In this document: positions 24,120 to 37,698 of the stretch, piece by piece
How positions within the stretch are numbered: position 1 is the first letter of the stretch
How the letters are laid out: every line of letters starts with the position of its first letter
Source of the DNA: Ischnura elegans
Taxonomy: Eukaryota; Arthropoda; Insecta; Odonata; Coenagrionidae
Reading direction: 5' to 3'
DNA length: 64,000 nt
Assembly (NCBI RefSeq): GCF_921293095.1
Contig: NC_060253.1
Span: 71,957,992-72,021,991 of the forward strand
Made by a program: the position numbers and the translations under genes
The notes under the pieces: model-generated
Seen by the model: the letters and a program-made list of their open reading frames with translations, nothing else
Databases searched by the model: none
What the model was told of the DNA's origin: nothing

Positions 24120-25905
24120 TGGTAGCTTAATTCAATAACTAATATCTATATTCGTGTCACATTGAAATGGACCACAAGGGTGTTTCATCAAAACGCACTT
24201 GAATTACTACCGTTCATCGAACACTACACGTATCGATATTCAAAACACAAAAGCTTAGAAATATACGGCCAGAATGATATTCTACGAGCAAGTACGAGTC
24301 ATAATCTTCCGAGAAGTAAAATTTTAACGCATTCATATCTACCAGTATAAATCCATTTAATTAATACGAAGAGATGTCATAATTCATCAGAGGTTACGTT
24401 CCCGTAGTTAATTATGTTACCACAATAAGATTAAGTAAGGTGTGAAATTTAATTGTACGGAGCTTTTGACATTGAATAACTAGGGTCATTTAGCGGTTGC
24501 GGTACACAGAGCGACAAGTACAAGAACAAATGCCTAGTCTAGAAATCTCACCACAGATATAGAAACGGTTGGTCAATATTGAGAGAGATATATTTCAACG
24601 ACCGCAATACATTGGCTACTGCGTATAGAGAAGAAATATGAGGACAATAAAACGACGAACCAAAGACTGAGAAGAAGTCCAAGGCTCACCGAAGGGTGAC
24701 TTTATATCTTCTTGATTGTCATTTTGCACTATCCTCAAGGGTATTTCTTGCACAGGGCGAGGTGGACATTTAGACAACTAGCTAACATCGATTTTCCCCA
24801 CAAAACTCTATTCTATTTTGTATGTATGTTGAAATATAAAAACTTATTACGCGCATATCAATTTAATGGAAAAAACATGTAATTGCATTTGCTTTCTATG
24901 CATATTGTACATATATAGTTCACGATCATTGCTTTATCGAGTCAATTTAAAATTGCGAAATTGTCATGGGTAACCGCAAACGGCAAAAAGAAGACAATAA
25001 TCAGTGGAAGGGTTTCACCTTCACCTAGGGTAAAGTTTATTGCGTAGTGAATTGTTTCTCTTACATTGAGAATGATTCCTGGATAGAGTTCCTAGGTTCC
25101 CCGCAAGGTGTCAAGAGTGATCCGCGCCTTAGCGTTCCGTTTCGAAATTACTCCGAAAGCTTATATTGTGATGCTCCCTATACATATATCAGTTCACTAT
25201 CAAAGGGACATTCATTTTCTAGTTGAAAGCAAACAAGGAATTTTTCAAAATTTTTACGAAAATGTAATTTTACCCATTTTATTTAAATGAGATAATCAAT
25301 CATTAAACAATTTAATTTCCTTCGATCAAGTCAAGCTGGTTCCATTCCCTGCCACTTAATTACTCAAAGAGATTAATAGATAAGTAGGGAAAACGATAAC
25401 TGAAATCCTTTTCCGTCATTCCCCTATGAAGAGAGGCCATTTACGACGTTAGCCCCGAGGAAAGAGACGGAAAATCTTTGAGGGCCTCCCTTTCTTCCAC
25501 GCAATATACCTACAAGTAGGGAGCCTATTCCCGCCATAGAATCCATAAAAAAATGATCGAACGGCATTCACCTCCCCGGGTAAAATGACAATCGTGTCGA
25601 ACACCAGGCGGCGTCGGTCGAGCCAGATGACGTGGAGAGAGGGTCTCTCCACAGGTTTCCGGGGGAACCACGGGAGATGGGGAGGCAAAATAAAAACTTA
25701 ACCCGGCAAAAGCGCCACCGTAAGATGAGCAACGTGTTTAAAGGGGAGAGCGAGGAGTCGTGTGAGCAAAACACAAAGTTTACTCACCGGCATCAGTTCT
25801 TTTATCCATGTCCAGACGACAATTTCATAAAGAATGCTTGCTTCTTTGAAAATAAAATCCCCCATCACAAATAATGGATGAGAAATATAATAAATATTGT
25901 AATGT
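24120..25905. other. AT-rich intergenic DNA
   Basis: No gene recognised. A GC-richer patch near 25440-25690 gives overlapping short ORFs with no known domain. Confidence 0.5.
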
Positions 25906-25909
25906 AATG

Positions 25910-26219
25910 CAGGGGCGCAGCCAGGAATTAAGGTTGGGGGGTTTAGGTGCAACTAATACCGGTGTGTGTGGGGGTATAGAATACCCACCAGGATAAGCAG
26001 TAGGTGCGAGATTTATAAATGGCGGAATTTTTGGATGAAAGGTCCAAAATGGTGAGTTTTATGGCTTTATGAGGGATATTTTATTAATCCTTACACTATT
26101 CTATTAGTAATATCAATGCAATAAGTAAAATGGATTAAATTTAAATATTTCTCTGAGCTCTGAGGGGGGGGGAGGGGGGGGGTTTAACCCCCAAAGCCCC
26201 CCCCCTCGCTGCGCCACTG
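25910..26219. mobile_element. MITE with CAGGGGCGCAGCC ends
   Basis: The left end CAGGGGCGCAGCCAGG and the right end, read as reverse complement, CAGTGGCGCAGCGAGG form terminal inverted repeats; G- and C-runs sit just inside both. About 310 bp, non-coding. The flanking 8-mers (atgtaatg, gtgaactt) match only half, so the target duplication is uncertain. Confidence 0.75.
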
Positions 26220-29200
26220 GTGAACTTGATCTGTTTCAAGAAAGAAACATCTGATGTTATCAATGGATTATAATGACTATAACCGATGTGATTGATACAT
26301 TATAATGACTCGAACTGTATATCCTCGTGTAAGCTGATATAATTTGTGTGAGTTGAATTTTTCCCTTTAAATATGTTGTTCGGAACACTATAAAATCGAT
26401 AACGAAATAAATAATTTTATTCTTTCACGATATCCTCCGAATCAACCAAAACCAAAGTTAGGCAGATGTCTCTCGGTAGTCAGGAGACGGTTTATTGATG
26501 CATTCGAAGGGACCGGGCATCGTGACCACTTTCCATATACACGCCACTGACTAACCCTCCAAGTGTTAAATAAAAAAACATCTTTGAATAAGAAATATCA
26601 AAAGATCTATCACCCAATTTGCGAAACCTTCTCTTGCTCGGCGCCAGTAAGTAATCCAAAGGCAACCGAAGTTTCGAGTGGAGACTTAGGAGTAAATTTA
26701 TCCTACATCGCTCAAAATATATATAATCAAAATCCGAGGAGAACACTGAAAACCAAACTTCAGCAGTGCTGTAATGGGAAACGGGAAATGTTTAATAATG
26801 AAATAGATACCAAATAAATAGATTTTATATTTAGAGAGCGGTATGTTTTGAGAAAAAAATCCAATCGCATTAAACAACATGAAAAAAATGCTATGGTCGT
26901 AGTAAGCACAAAACAGACTCATCGCGTGATATCGGATTTTGGCATTTCAATCTTGATCCCTCATGCGCAGAATATATATATTGTATATATTGTTATATAT
27001 TTACTTGTATATATTTACTCTTGGGTTCAAATAACCCATAAAATGTCTGCTTGAGGCTTTCGTAGCTGAATTGTAGTTCCCTCCATGCTTTTTGGGTTAG
27101 TTGCGTCGTAGTTGTTTTCAAGGAGGCGTTTAGTGGCCTATACTGGCCACATACTCAGATCAGGTCTGAGTGCCGACAGATGGAAATGAATGATGGATAA
27201 GATGGAAAATTTATAGAGAGACATTGACTCCCTCAATCAATGGACCCCTTTACCCCTCTCCAACTCCAGAAACTTTCTAGCTATGGCTTCATGAAAGCAA
27301 CAAAATAGTAACGGAGTAATTTCTATGCTATCATAAACAAAGCTACACAAAACCCCGGCTGAGCTTACTTTGATTTTGGATTTTATCACAAAAACGTCCA
27401 AATGTGTGTCAAAGCAGTAATTCAGCAGGTATGCAGGTATCGTTCTCCCCGGGAGTTATCCCAGCCCATCACTCTCTGCAACAGATTCTGTTCAAGGTCT
27501 TCAACTCATCCCATGGCCAGGTATACATTCTTGCTTTTATGATCTGATGACAGACAAAATACCTTTCCCAGCATGCCCCGAAACTCGCCCAGTGGATCGT
27601 AACGATCGTAATGAGAAGAAGTACTTAACCCAGGCGGGGGAGTCGATTTCAAAGAACAATTTGCAGCTGTTGACGGATGCTGCGGCGTCTGAAAGAGTAC
27701 TAACCCTGCCCCAAAACACTTTAACCTGCTCCAGTTTAAATTTGACGCCATTGAATGCAGCGATGACGCGCGACCTGGTTTGGTTGTACCATTTGCACGA
27801 TTTCCGTTCCTTTCACTGCCTGATCACAACAAGATCACTATCGTCCAGGCAAAAATAATTTTTCTGAATGGGCTAGTTGGGCTTAAAAACTACTTAAATA
27901 GAGTTACTGTTTATTCCTCTTGACCTCAGTGCTTAATTTTGATCCAGAGTCTTGGAGTATAGTTTTTTATACATTCGAAAAGAATCCAATCAATTGGAAA
28001 AAGAAGCCATTACGAAGGTGTATAAATATTACGAAACGTTGGAAAAAAATTTGCATTTAAAATTCTTCAGGACCTATTGTCCAAGACACTGAATCAACAT
28101 TTAAAATTTCTCCTAATGCAGTGAATTTTAGTACTTGTCACTATGTTCCTTATACTCGGATCATTATAAAAGTCAATACCCAACCAAACAAGAAAATTAT
28201 TCCGCCCTTGGGAAGCGTTGATACCCACCGTATGAATTGATTGTAATTCACTGTCATGAAAAAGAGATATTCACTGAGTTATCTAATGAAATTATTTCTA
28301 CATGCCTACGAATATGCATCAGTAACGTGAAGATGACGAATATATGCTAAATTTAATCATGGTGCACAAGATTCAACTTGGCAGCGTTTTTCCACATAGA
28401 CTAGCCATTTTTCTGCATACGCTAACGTTACGCACGTTTTTCCTCAATTCATGTGACACCACATCGATAATTTCCTGGAACATGACTTTCTAAGATCGTG
28501 CCCGGAAATTCTCTACGACGAGTAGGCGAGTCACACGTGACCGTTCAGTTTTCCTCTGAATATACACGGATTAATTTTGTGATTCAACTAAGCAAAATAT
28601 GCTGCCCAAGCAATTCTTAGTCACCATAATCTTACAGTTCAGCTTAATATATCAACTTTTCATGTCTAACACCCAAATAAAATTCCTTCTCCTCTACATT
28701 TTCCCCTATTTCATTTAAACTTGCACGAGACTTCAATTCGGAATACTTTCCTTTTTTCTTAGACACGCATTTTAGTGCACCATTCTCATCACATGTCCAC
28801 ATCACCTTTTCTCTAACCTACCTGAACCAACTTTGAGTTGAAGCACTGAGCTAATAATACGTATTTTTTTTCGAACATAAGTTACGCCTTTTTTCTGATT
28901 TTGGAGCCTAATGTCTAGGTGCGACGTGAATTCGAGATCTTAATATATCGGAACCGATACGTATTTGAGCTAGCCTGCCATTCGGATACACGCAGACGCC
29001 TGAAAAACTCACCTAAGCCAAGGGGAAAGTAAGAAATAACGCCGAACGAGTTCAAATTGGTGGACAACTTATGCATGTATATAAGGATAGTGCCAGAGTA
29101 CGTTCTGCGGCGGGGAGCGCGGATAGGAAATAAAGTAGCAGCAGTGTGTCGTATATCTAGGGCGGCTCGCGGGGTGATCCAAATCACTATAAGCAATGTA

Positions 29201-29495
29201 TGGGTGTCCCGCCAATCAAAGCAGAAAAAAATTCATATATAATTCCAGGTTTTCCAGGGAATTTAAACAAATTCCTGGTTGATCTTATGTGATTACTGCG
29301 ATAGATTAGAATTTTAAAACACTCAAAATTACTTCAATACTTTTAAATAATACTATATATATTTATGTGTTATTTTACATTCCTAATTTAAATACTTACA
29401 CTGGCACTCCCAGGCATCTGTTCTCTGGCAATATTCTTCGCAAGAAAATGGGTGATTAACTTGAAAATTTTTTCATGTAAAATGGATTTGAAATA
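26220..29495. other. Intergenic DNA
   Basis: No gene recognised. An ATATAT-rich microsatellite lies at 26969-27018. A 103-codon ORF at 27547 and a 93-codon minus ORF at 28915 match no family I know. Confidence 0.5.
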
Positions 29496-29496
29496 T

Positions 29497-29727
29497 CATC
29501 ATCATCACTGGTCAACAATCCTAGGATTGGTTTGACGCAGCTCTCCACTCAGTTCTCCTATCAGCTAATCTTTTCACACCTACGTAATTCTTCTCTTTCA
29601 CATCTCTCATTACTTCCGAGGTCTTCCTTTTCCATTCTTGCCTTCCACTTGCCCTTCGACGATTGTCTTCATCAGGCCATCATGTCTCAAGATGTGGCCT
29701 ATAAGGTTGTTCCGTCTTCTTATTAAG
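29497..29727 (-). pseudogene. LINE 3' end (reverse transcriptase C-terminus), frameshifted
   Basis: The minus strand encodes IRRRNNLIGHILRHDGLMKT and EGKNGKGRPRK, then after a frameshift VMRDVKEKNYVGVKRLADRR and TEWRAASNQS with a stop. This is the familiar C-terminal tail of arthropod non-LTR retrotransposon ORF2. A GATGATGAT tail at 29497-29508 marks the 3' end, as in RTE-like elements. The 5' part is missing. Confidence 0.8.
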
Positions 29728-29782
29728 GTTATTTGAAATATAATATTTTTGATATTTGAAATATAATAATTTTTTTCTTTTT

Positions 29783-29996
29783 TTTTCTCGTGGCATAATT
29801 GTTTCACATTTAAGGTTTCCGGTGACTGGGAGAATCGGGAATTATGCACGAATTTTTTAGTCCCTGGAATTTCAAAAAAAAAAAATTTGAAATATAATAT
29901 TTTGAAATTCCAGGGTCTAAAAAATTCGTGCATAATTCCCGATTCTCCCAGTCACCGGAAACCTTAAATGTGAAACAATTATGCCACGAGAAAAAA
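29783..29996. mobile_element. Near-perfect foldback hairpin, ~96-bp arms
   Basis: The left arm (29783-29878) runs TTTTCTCGTGGCATAATTGT ... CCTGGAATTTCAAAA. The right arm (29899-29994) is its reverse complement with one mismatch seen (CCAGGGACT against CCAGGGTCT). The loop is about 20 bases of A/T. TTTGAAATATAATA, found in the loop, also occurs twice just outside the left arm. Confidence 0.85.
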
Positions 29997-30371
29997 CCCT
30001 CTCAATCCGTCTTTTTTCTCTTTACCGTAAAACGAGGTGAATAGACTTGTTTTTCAAGAAAATTCCTTACATTAAAATAAAACACCAAAGAATGCAGATA
30101 GATCAAAAATATAAACGGGTTTCGACTGTGGAGAATTCCATGATTCAATTCATCGATTGATGCTTCTTTGTGTGGCAGCCATTTTAGTGTGAGATCGATC
30201 ACAGAATTCGTCCACGCAAACAGCTTTTCCATGCTCCCGGAAACTTTTGTTTACCTTTCGAAAACTGTTGAGGTAAAGTTGTTGCCATTTTCATTCTTAA
30301 ATGAATCGTTATTTTCCTTCCAATATCTAAATTTTGAAAATTTTCAACTAATTAGATGAAAAGCAGCAGCC

Positions 30372-31040
30372 AATAGGGTAGTTTCCTTCATCAAAGAAAA
30401 CGAAAGGCATTGATTGCGATTCGTTACCCACCATTAGTGTATTCATAATATACAAATTATTTGGTTTTAGAAATACCGATTTAAACGAATGGCAATGGTC
30501 AATTTTATCCTCATTTGAAAAAGGCCAGATTGGCGCCCATTCGATGCCACTCTACGTGACGTCACAGGGACCTAGTTTCTATACGAGTAGATAGGAGTTT
30601 TACATCGTCTGAGAGATTACCAATGCATGGATGAGGCACAGAGCTCAGGGAAACATGTCTTGATAATCACCTATTAAAACTGGCTAAGGTCGGAAAGTTT
30701 TCTTCGTTTTATAAGGTATTAATAATCCTTATTTAAGCCAAGCGCTACCGGCTAGCATGGTACTCTGCTACCTGCTAGCATCCTGCGTCGTATCAGCGCT
30801 CAGAGCCTCGCCCCAAGGTCACCTCACTTGCAGCAGCGGGGACCAGAACGACGTCACACGGAGTTTTCCCGGCATTCATACTTAGCCGTCGCGTTTTCGC
30901 GCGCTTGGAAATTTTCACTTTTCATTTAATTGCGAAAAATAGATATCGTCATTTAAAAATCTAAAAGCGTGAAATACGTACTCCAGGAGTAATAATCTTT
31001 CGATTTAGGCAATAGAAAAATAATAGGAAACCACCCTATT
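30372..31040. mobile_element. Non-autonomous DNA element with AATAGGGTRGTTTCC ends
   Basis: AATAGGGTAGTTTCC at 30372-30386 and its inverted partner GGAAACCACCCTATT at 31026-31040 bound a 669-bp unit without an ORF. It contains TGACGTCA (30557-30564) and a CpG-rich part near 30780-30910. Superfamily unknown; no clear target duplication. Confidence 0.6.
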
Positions 31041-32500
31041 TCCTCAAGATAGTGGCGAACCTCGCCTGAAATTGGGTGAATAGGCTCCCACATCACAATG
31101 CCGCGAAATTATTAGCCTGACCCAGTAGGAAAACGGCACATCAAAAGGACTCCCAAAGGGATCAATCAGGCCGTGCAAGCTGTGAAAATCAGGGTTTAAG
31201 TATTCGCAATGCTGCCCTTGTATACAATATCCCTTGCTCGGCCATTAGACGACATCTGAAAAATCCGAAAAGAAACCTCAGGGTTGTCATAAAGTTTCAT
31301 CCCCAGATGCGGGAAAATTAACTGTGGAGAGATTTATAATTTATTCGGAATGGGGATACCCATTTGATCGTACTACTCTCCGTTACTTTGCTAAGGGGTA
31401 TTTATTTAATATATGAGTAATATATGAAACTGAATAAAATACAACGAGGACAACATAATTTCTCAATTGACTCAGCCCACTTGGAGTGATGACAGCAAGT
31501 TCCATAAGTTCTTCTTAAAGTTATATTTGGGAAACAATTGATGCTGTTTTGCAAATAAATATCAAAATTGAAAAAAATTAACCATTTTGGGCCTTCATTA
31601 ACCACAAAAAATGCACCTTTTACCTTAAAAATAAAGAGAAATTCAGCTAAAAATTCAAATCGATGTTTTCAGTTCATTATTTCTTGAGCCTCTTCATCAA
31701 GCTTAAAGGAGGATAGAAACTGCAAGTGAAAAACGTGTAAGAGTCTATTCACCCCATAGCGTGGACCAATTGGATCAGACCACTAAAAACATTATAACAT
31801 CTCACCAATAAAAATATTACGATATCTCAGGTAATGAATCAGAAATATAGGCCAAGACATAAAATGGCATTGAATTCACTGTGCTGTTTTACATAGTCTT
31901 AAATTTTTAGCACAAGTAAGTTGAAAAGTGAGCCTATTCACCCCATTCTGCAGTACGCTACACTACGGGATAAACTAAAAAGTGTACGAGTGAACTTTTT
32001 TCTCTCTTCCAAAAAAACGGGCCATGGCATGCATTTCGAGAAATACGAGAAAAAGGGTATTTACTAGTAAAGTACTTACGGGAGCAGGTGGGGAAGGAGG
32101 ACCGCCATAACTAGGTCTCCAGATGCGAGGCGCGACCCCTTTTCAACGGCGTGCGTAACACTCATTTCTGCTCTCCAGAAGAAATGAAGAAATGTGGCCC
32201 GGTTGAAGAGCGGGAACACACATGACGCGCAACATACGGGCGTGAGGGGTGCTGGAGCAAAAGTGTAAACCGGGGTGCCCTGTTCTCCCTAAAACGCGAA
32301 ACGCTGCACGTGTTTATTTCCGTAGCGTGTTTTCAGGGGCGACGAAAATGCGGGTAATGACTCGGCGCGGTTGCGGTGGTCGGCTTGGGAGAGAGGCTTA
32401 AAAGAGTTCCACTAACATAAGTCAAATTAAAACAACGTCAAATTTTCGCAAAAATTGATTTTTTTAATACTGCTATCATTAAGGGAGCGCGGTAGCCTGT
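31041..32500. other. Intergenic DNA with a recurring 14-mer
   Basis: No gene recognised. GAGYCTATTCACCC occurs at about 31741 and 31932 (plus), and its inverse GGGTGAATAGGCTC at about 31065. A CpG-rich patch lies at 32080-32400. Confidence 0.45.
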
Positions 32501-32900
32501 TATAGGGGTCGGCGACCTACGGCTAGCAAGCTGCATGCGGCTCCTATGATATCAAACTGCGGCCCGTGCCCAGCCGTTCATGTGAACCAGTTCTATGCGC
32601 AAAAAAATAAAAATCATACAATTTTATTTTCAAAACTCAAAAAATATTGCAAACAGAATAAAACCATGAATGTAGGAAAGAGAGAGGATGGAGGATCTTT
32701 TCCTGGGTGAAGCCTTCGGAGACCCCCAAAACCACATCCTCCAAGAGCTAGGTGGCCCAGGTAAAGGCACTAGCTCCTAAACGCTGAATGTGTGAACCAG
32801 TTTCATTTGCAAAAAATAATTATTACATTATTTTATTTTCAAAACTCAAAAAAAAATTAAACAGGATAAAAACACTAAATGTAGGAGCTAGTAGGAGAGG
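32500..32900. repeat. hAT-like terminal fragment and 210-bp direct repeats
   Basis: GGGGTCGGCGACCTACGGC near 32507 resembles the terminal sequence of common hAT elements, but no partner end was found. TGTGAACCAGTTCTATGCGC at 32581 recurs as TGTGAACCAGTTTCATTTGC at 32791, each followed by ATTTTATTTTCAAAACTCAA and RTGAATGTAGGA-like sequence. Confidence 0.5.
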
Positions 32901-35900
32901 GGATATAGCCTGGAGGAGAGAACTTCACACGCCAGTGGCTTAGTTTGAGATGGTCTCTACCCCCACTTGTACAAATCAACCTTCGCGTTGAGTCATTGAG
33001 TGAGTTAGTGCAACCATATTTGACGTACCCATCACCCCCGAACGAACAAGCGTATTTTTTCTCTTTTTCACGATACTCTATTCGTTTAAAAGTTATGCTG
33101 CCACTTCTAAATTTTCAGGGTGTATAGAATAAACAATTTTCAATATTTTCCAGCGTTTCAATCACAGAACTTTTACATCTGAGAAAATACAGAGGTCATA
33201 CTTTTAATAAACGAAACTGTTATTTATAGTAAAATTTTATATACCGAATATCTCAAGATAAATTCAGTAATAATATAATTATTTGCCACGAAAAAACAGA
33301 TAAGACGGAGTGATTCGTTCCCATGTAAAACAAGTTTAGGATACATACCTTTAATGAAGATATTTCAAAGAAAATCTGTTTAAGGTTGACGCTATAAGTA
33401 TGGAACATCACATTCTGTTCCCGGGCAACAGCTGAATATCCTTTTTTCAGACGATAGTTTTCAGGTCTGTTCTGGAGGCATCTTCAGGTTGAAGATCTTT
33501 TCACTGCCAGCCACTGTATCTAAGTTTTTTAAGTTTAAATCTTTTCAGCGGTTCTAGCCAACAGTGGTACTACTTCCATTTCACTATCAAATATAGACTA
33601 CGATAACACGGTCTGTATGCTAAAAATTCATAAAATATTAAAAACAAGTTCTTTTAACGTTATATTTATGACCTGCAATTCTTATATTAAAGCGAATGTT
33701 TACAATTTTCATAAAAAGACATTACATTCTATTTGCAATTTAAATTTCCTCGAAGTATCGTCAACAATTCACGTTAAACCCTGCATTAATCTGTGGATTT
33801 AAAATGCGATTTAAAAACATGTAACATAAAAATTTCAATGTACTCGAACGATCTCAATAAATCAACGATATATTTGAATATCAACAAAAATGTAATTAAA
33901 TCGTTTCTCGGTGGAACTTTCACGTTGCACTCAAGAGGAAGCAAAGGAAGCTGGGTAAAAAAAATATCAAGCGCGTGTACGCAAAGTCTTAGCATAGTTA
34001 TAACATAGCATGGAGCAATATCTCTCCATTGATCTCTAATGAAACAGTGTGAGTTACACGGAATAATATTTGTTGGGAAAGGGAAGCTTGCAAATCGTTA
34101 AATTTTGTAATTCAAAGAAGGAATATCAACAAGATAAAATTAGCTATGAGGACACATCGCGCCCATTCAGCCACTCTCATTATCTCATTTTGTCTCTTGT
34201 AGAGGCGTTTTACTCGCTTAAAACATAAGGTATCATGTTCAACTTTTCAGAGTACCTATTTAAGCAGACTTTTTTTAACATACGCCACTACCTTAGGGAT
34301 TAATATTTTACATCTGAAACAATTATGCTTTTTTTCAAATTCCGGTCAAGCAGGAGAGATGAGTATCCTTATAGATTACGTTCGAGAAGAATGTCACTTT
34401 CAAAAACGGAGCAATTCAAGGCGTAACGTTTCCCAACGAAGTCAACGCGTAATGGGTGCGATTCCAGGACCTTGAGTATGATTGCGTAAGCATACTTGGT
34501 CCAACAGCACTATAGCTAGCAAAACGTTTATATTCCATGGTAGAGAAGTGAAAATAATCTTGTATGCGTTATGCAAGCCCTGTGAGACTCGCTCGGAGAC
34601 GATACGCGTGATGTTGGTTGCGTACTTTCAGGAGCATGCCAAATAAAGATCTGATTCATTTTGTCCCAATATTATAACAGCTGAAAAATCGATTCCCGTT
34701 CCCTAAATCTTTGATACCATGGACGTTTTTAAGGAACGTATATTTTTTTGCACTAAATTCACATCACCCTGCATACATGCACCCTAAGAATCGGAATGTT
34801 TCGAGAAATTGTCGGATATCTTAAGAGCTACAACAAAATATTTGTGGCAGAATCCATAGAATAAATTTTGTAACCATTTTTCAACAGTTCTCTCCAACAG
34901 TCCACGTGAGCTAAGTTCAATGAACCCTTATTGCTAAAGTGAAGGCTTCGGTGACCTTCTCCATTGGACTAGACCATATTTCATAAATATCACGAAAACC
35001 TTTCTTAATGAAGATAACATAGGAGAAATTTATTCTCCCCGTCCCATGCAACGAGTTCAGGAGATGCTCACGCCTCCTGGCAGGGAGCTGATCACGGGAA
35101 AGTGCACCGAAAGCGGAAATTCAAACGACCGTCGCGCCCACTGAGCATCTCGGCGTGATTAATCGAGTTTCCAAGAGGATTTCACCTTCCCCTAGCCTCA
35201 ATACTGGCATATGGGTAACTAGGTGACGAGTACGGATGGGTCATGATGAACCACTCTAAAATTACTAGCAGGAGAGAAAGACACTCGGAGCTTTGTTTTC
35301 AAGTTACTACTCCGCCATGAATTCGATTTCTGAAGTTTTCGACGAAAATCACGTCAGATCAGTGGCGAAGCGTGAAGGTGACCTAAGGCCCTGAGAATAA
35401 TCAAGATAATTTCGACTAAACATTTATAGAAAACATAAGCTTCATCACCCATTTCATATTCCCAAAAAAAATAGACGAGCATGACATTTAACATAAATTT
35501 ACATGGAGCACGTCATGTTGAAGTGTTAGGATGCTTGGTAGTCAGGCTGTCGTTAGACTATAAATGGAGCCAGATAGAATACTTATGATAAATTATCGCT
35601 GATTGGCTGCTACTTGGATTGTTATTCTAATTATAATGTAATTATTTCACATATCTCCTCATTGATTATATGATTATTTTATTAGTAAAGGGCAAAAGGT
35701 TGGAATACTAACATTTCGTAGCGCCTCTGTTTCAGATGGCGGATGATCCATCGAAGTGTTCATCCGCATTTCTTTTAATCCGGAGGTTAATGATGCTCCA
35801 CCATGGCTGATATATCCAAAACGAATATTTTTTCCCATAATATCAACATATCAATGCTTTTACAGTGGAAGGTAGCCACAAATGGGAAATTTAATGCATT

Positions 35901-36585
35901 TTCCATAATTTCAACGGTCACTCAATACATAGTCTTTTGAAACGGAGGAATTTTTTTATACCTTTAATTTACTTTTTCAACTCTTCGTATGCATAGTTAA
36001 AAAAAACTATTTTCAAATGCAGCAGACTTCGATGTTAAAAATCTAAGTCAGGATGCTGAGTATCCAGATAATACAATTAAAATAGTTCCAATTGCCACTC
36101 TTTAAAACGGTTTAATTTAATTTTTTAACACCATATTGTGACGCTATTTTCATTTAAATAACACACTTCGACTAAAGTGAAAACATCAATTTGCAACTAT
36201 GAATAACCATGAGAGTAGTAAGAACTCGAGGTTCTAATTGCGCTAGGGTAGGAATTCCAGCACTAAAAGAAATAGACTATGCTATAGCCGTTTACAGTAA
36301 GAAAGGACTAAATAATTTCGCTTAACTTCCTAACCTTCGCTTTCCTTCCCCTAACTTCGCTTCTTAAGAAGACGCATCGCTCGGGGTCAAGTGGTATCCT
36401 TACGTGACGCATTTCTTGTTTAGAAATTAAGCTATCATTTTGAAATTTTCGTAGTACATAGAGTATACCGTAGTAAACATTTTCCTGATTCTAAATTTTA
36501 CTTGAGTGCCTCCTCAAATGCAAATTTCCTAAAAATTTAAATGAGATATCGTCAAAAGGTTAAAACTTTCGCGGTCCATGGTGTA
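32900..36585. other. AT-rich intergenic DNA
   Basis: No gene, RNA gene or bounded element recognised on either strand. Confidence 0.5.
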
Positions 36586-36762
36586 CAGCGGTATTCCTTT
36601 CTGGGCGTGCCCGCGTCACGGTTGGATTATTGGCCCACAGTTTCTTCTCCCCTGCTGGAATCCTCCTCAGGGCAAGGAAGAGGTCGTCTCCAGCAGTGAA
36701 GGCGACACTTTTGGCCAGTAATCCAACCGTGACGCGGGGACACCGTAAAAGGAATACCGCTG
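36586..36762. mobile_element. Short inverted-repeat element, ~50-bp arms
   Basis: The left arm CAGCGGTATTCCTTT ... CGCGTCACGGTTGGATTATT (36586-36634) pairs with 36713-36762. Arms match except for a central block of about 11 bases. The 78-bp loop contains a second small inverted pair (CTGCTGGA and TCCAGCAG). No clear target duplication. Confidence 0.75.
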
Positions 36763-36764
36763 GA

Positions 36765-37200
36765 CTCCTACGAGATATTTCTATGGCCCGAAAATAAAAA
36801 AATAAAACAAAATACACTCGTTGGAGCGGCATTGATGAGTTAAGCCTTTTGAGTTAATCCTTCAATGCCGATAATTAATTTGACACTGCCCAATCCACGA
36901 ACTACAAGCAAAGGAATCACGACTCACCCGGTCATTTCCGACCAAATTCAGAACAAGACAGCCGCGCTCGAAAACGAGGCGACTCGAATTGGGCGAAGAA
37001 AAAGGAGCGAAATGCGAATCGGGCTTGCATTTGTAGGCCGCTCCATTGTTCTTCATTTTCATCGGACCTTTCTCTCGAGCGTGAAAAGGTGGCAGGCTGG
37101 TGAAAAACTGATCGCGACGCACCAATTGGTCATGGCCGCAGATGGCCCAATTCGACGATGAAGGCGCAAAGACGTACCTGGGGTGCTTTCAGGGAGGAAG
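36765..37200. other. Intergenic DNA
   Basis: Short ORFs of 87-98 codons occur on both strands over a GC-moderate stretch; none is recognisable. Confidence 0.45.
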
Positions 37201-37207
37201 ATACGGT

Positions 37208-37698
37208 CAGGGCTGGTCAATGTTTAAAAAAAAAGTATTAAAAAATACGTATTTTAAATCCATTTGTAATTTGTATCTGGTATTTCAAATATACGACCTG
37301 AATGTATCGTGTATTTCAAACACAGATTTTTGGTATTTTCCCAATTTAAAAAAATGCATTTGTAAAATACTTTTGAAGTAGCTCTGATAACACTTCTGTG
37401 ACATTGTGCTTCAGAGATTATTTCGTTTTCGTTTGAATCATTTTCTTCATGAATTTCAACAATCCATAACATGCCAAGGCATATTTTTTTAAGATCTCTT
37501 AGTTCCCATACAAATGTTTTTTTTATTTTAAAAAGTGTTGAAAATACTATTTTTAGTTCGTTTTTCTAATACCCCAGTCAAAGGTATTTAGTAATATGCA
37601 TTTCAAGTACATCGGGATCGGTATTTTATACTTCAAATACATTTGGAGCAATATTTTGTAACTATAATACTCCTCGGCCTGTATTTTGCCCAGCCCTG
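37208..37698. mobile_element. hAT-like MITE with CAGGGCTGG ends
   Basis: The left end CAGGGCTGGTCAATG pairs with the right end, as reverse complement CAGGGCTGGGCAAAATAC, a known type of hAT terminus. The flanking 8-mers are GATACGGT (37200-37207) and GGTACAGT (37699-37706), 6 of 8 identical, as expected for an ageing hAT target duplication. The interior repeats AAATACGTATTT and CAAATACA motifs and is non-coding. Confidence 0.8.

Noticed and set aside
25910..26219. G-run/C-run hairpin as a functional RNA structure
   Set aside because: The runs are the inner parts of matching MITE ends.
30540..30910. CRE-like and CpG-rich stretch as the promoter of the M13 peptidase
   Set aside because: It lies within a unit bounded by inverted ends (30372-31040), so a mobile element explains it better.
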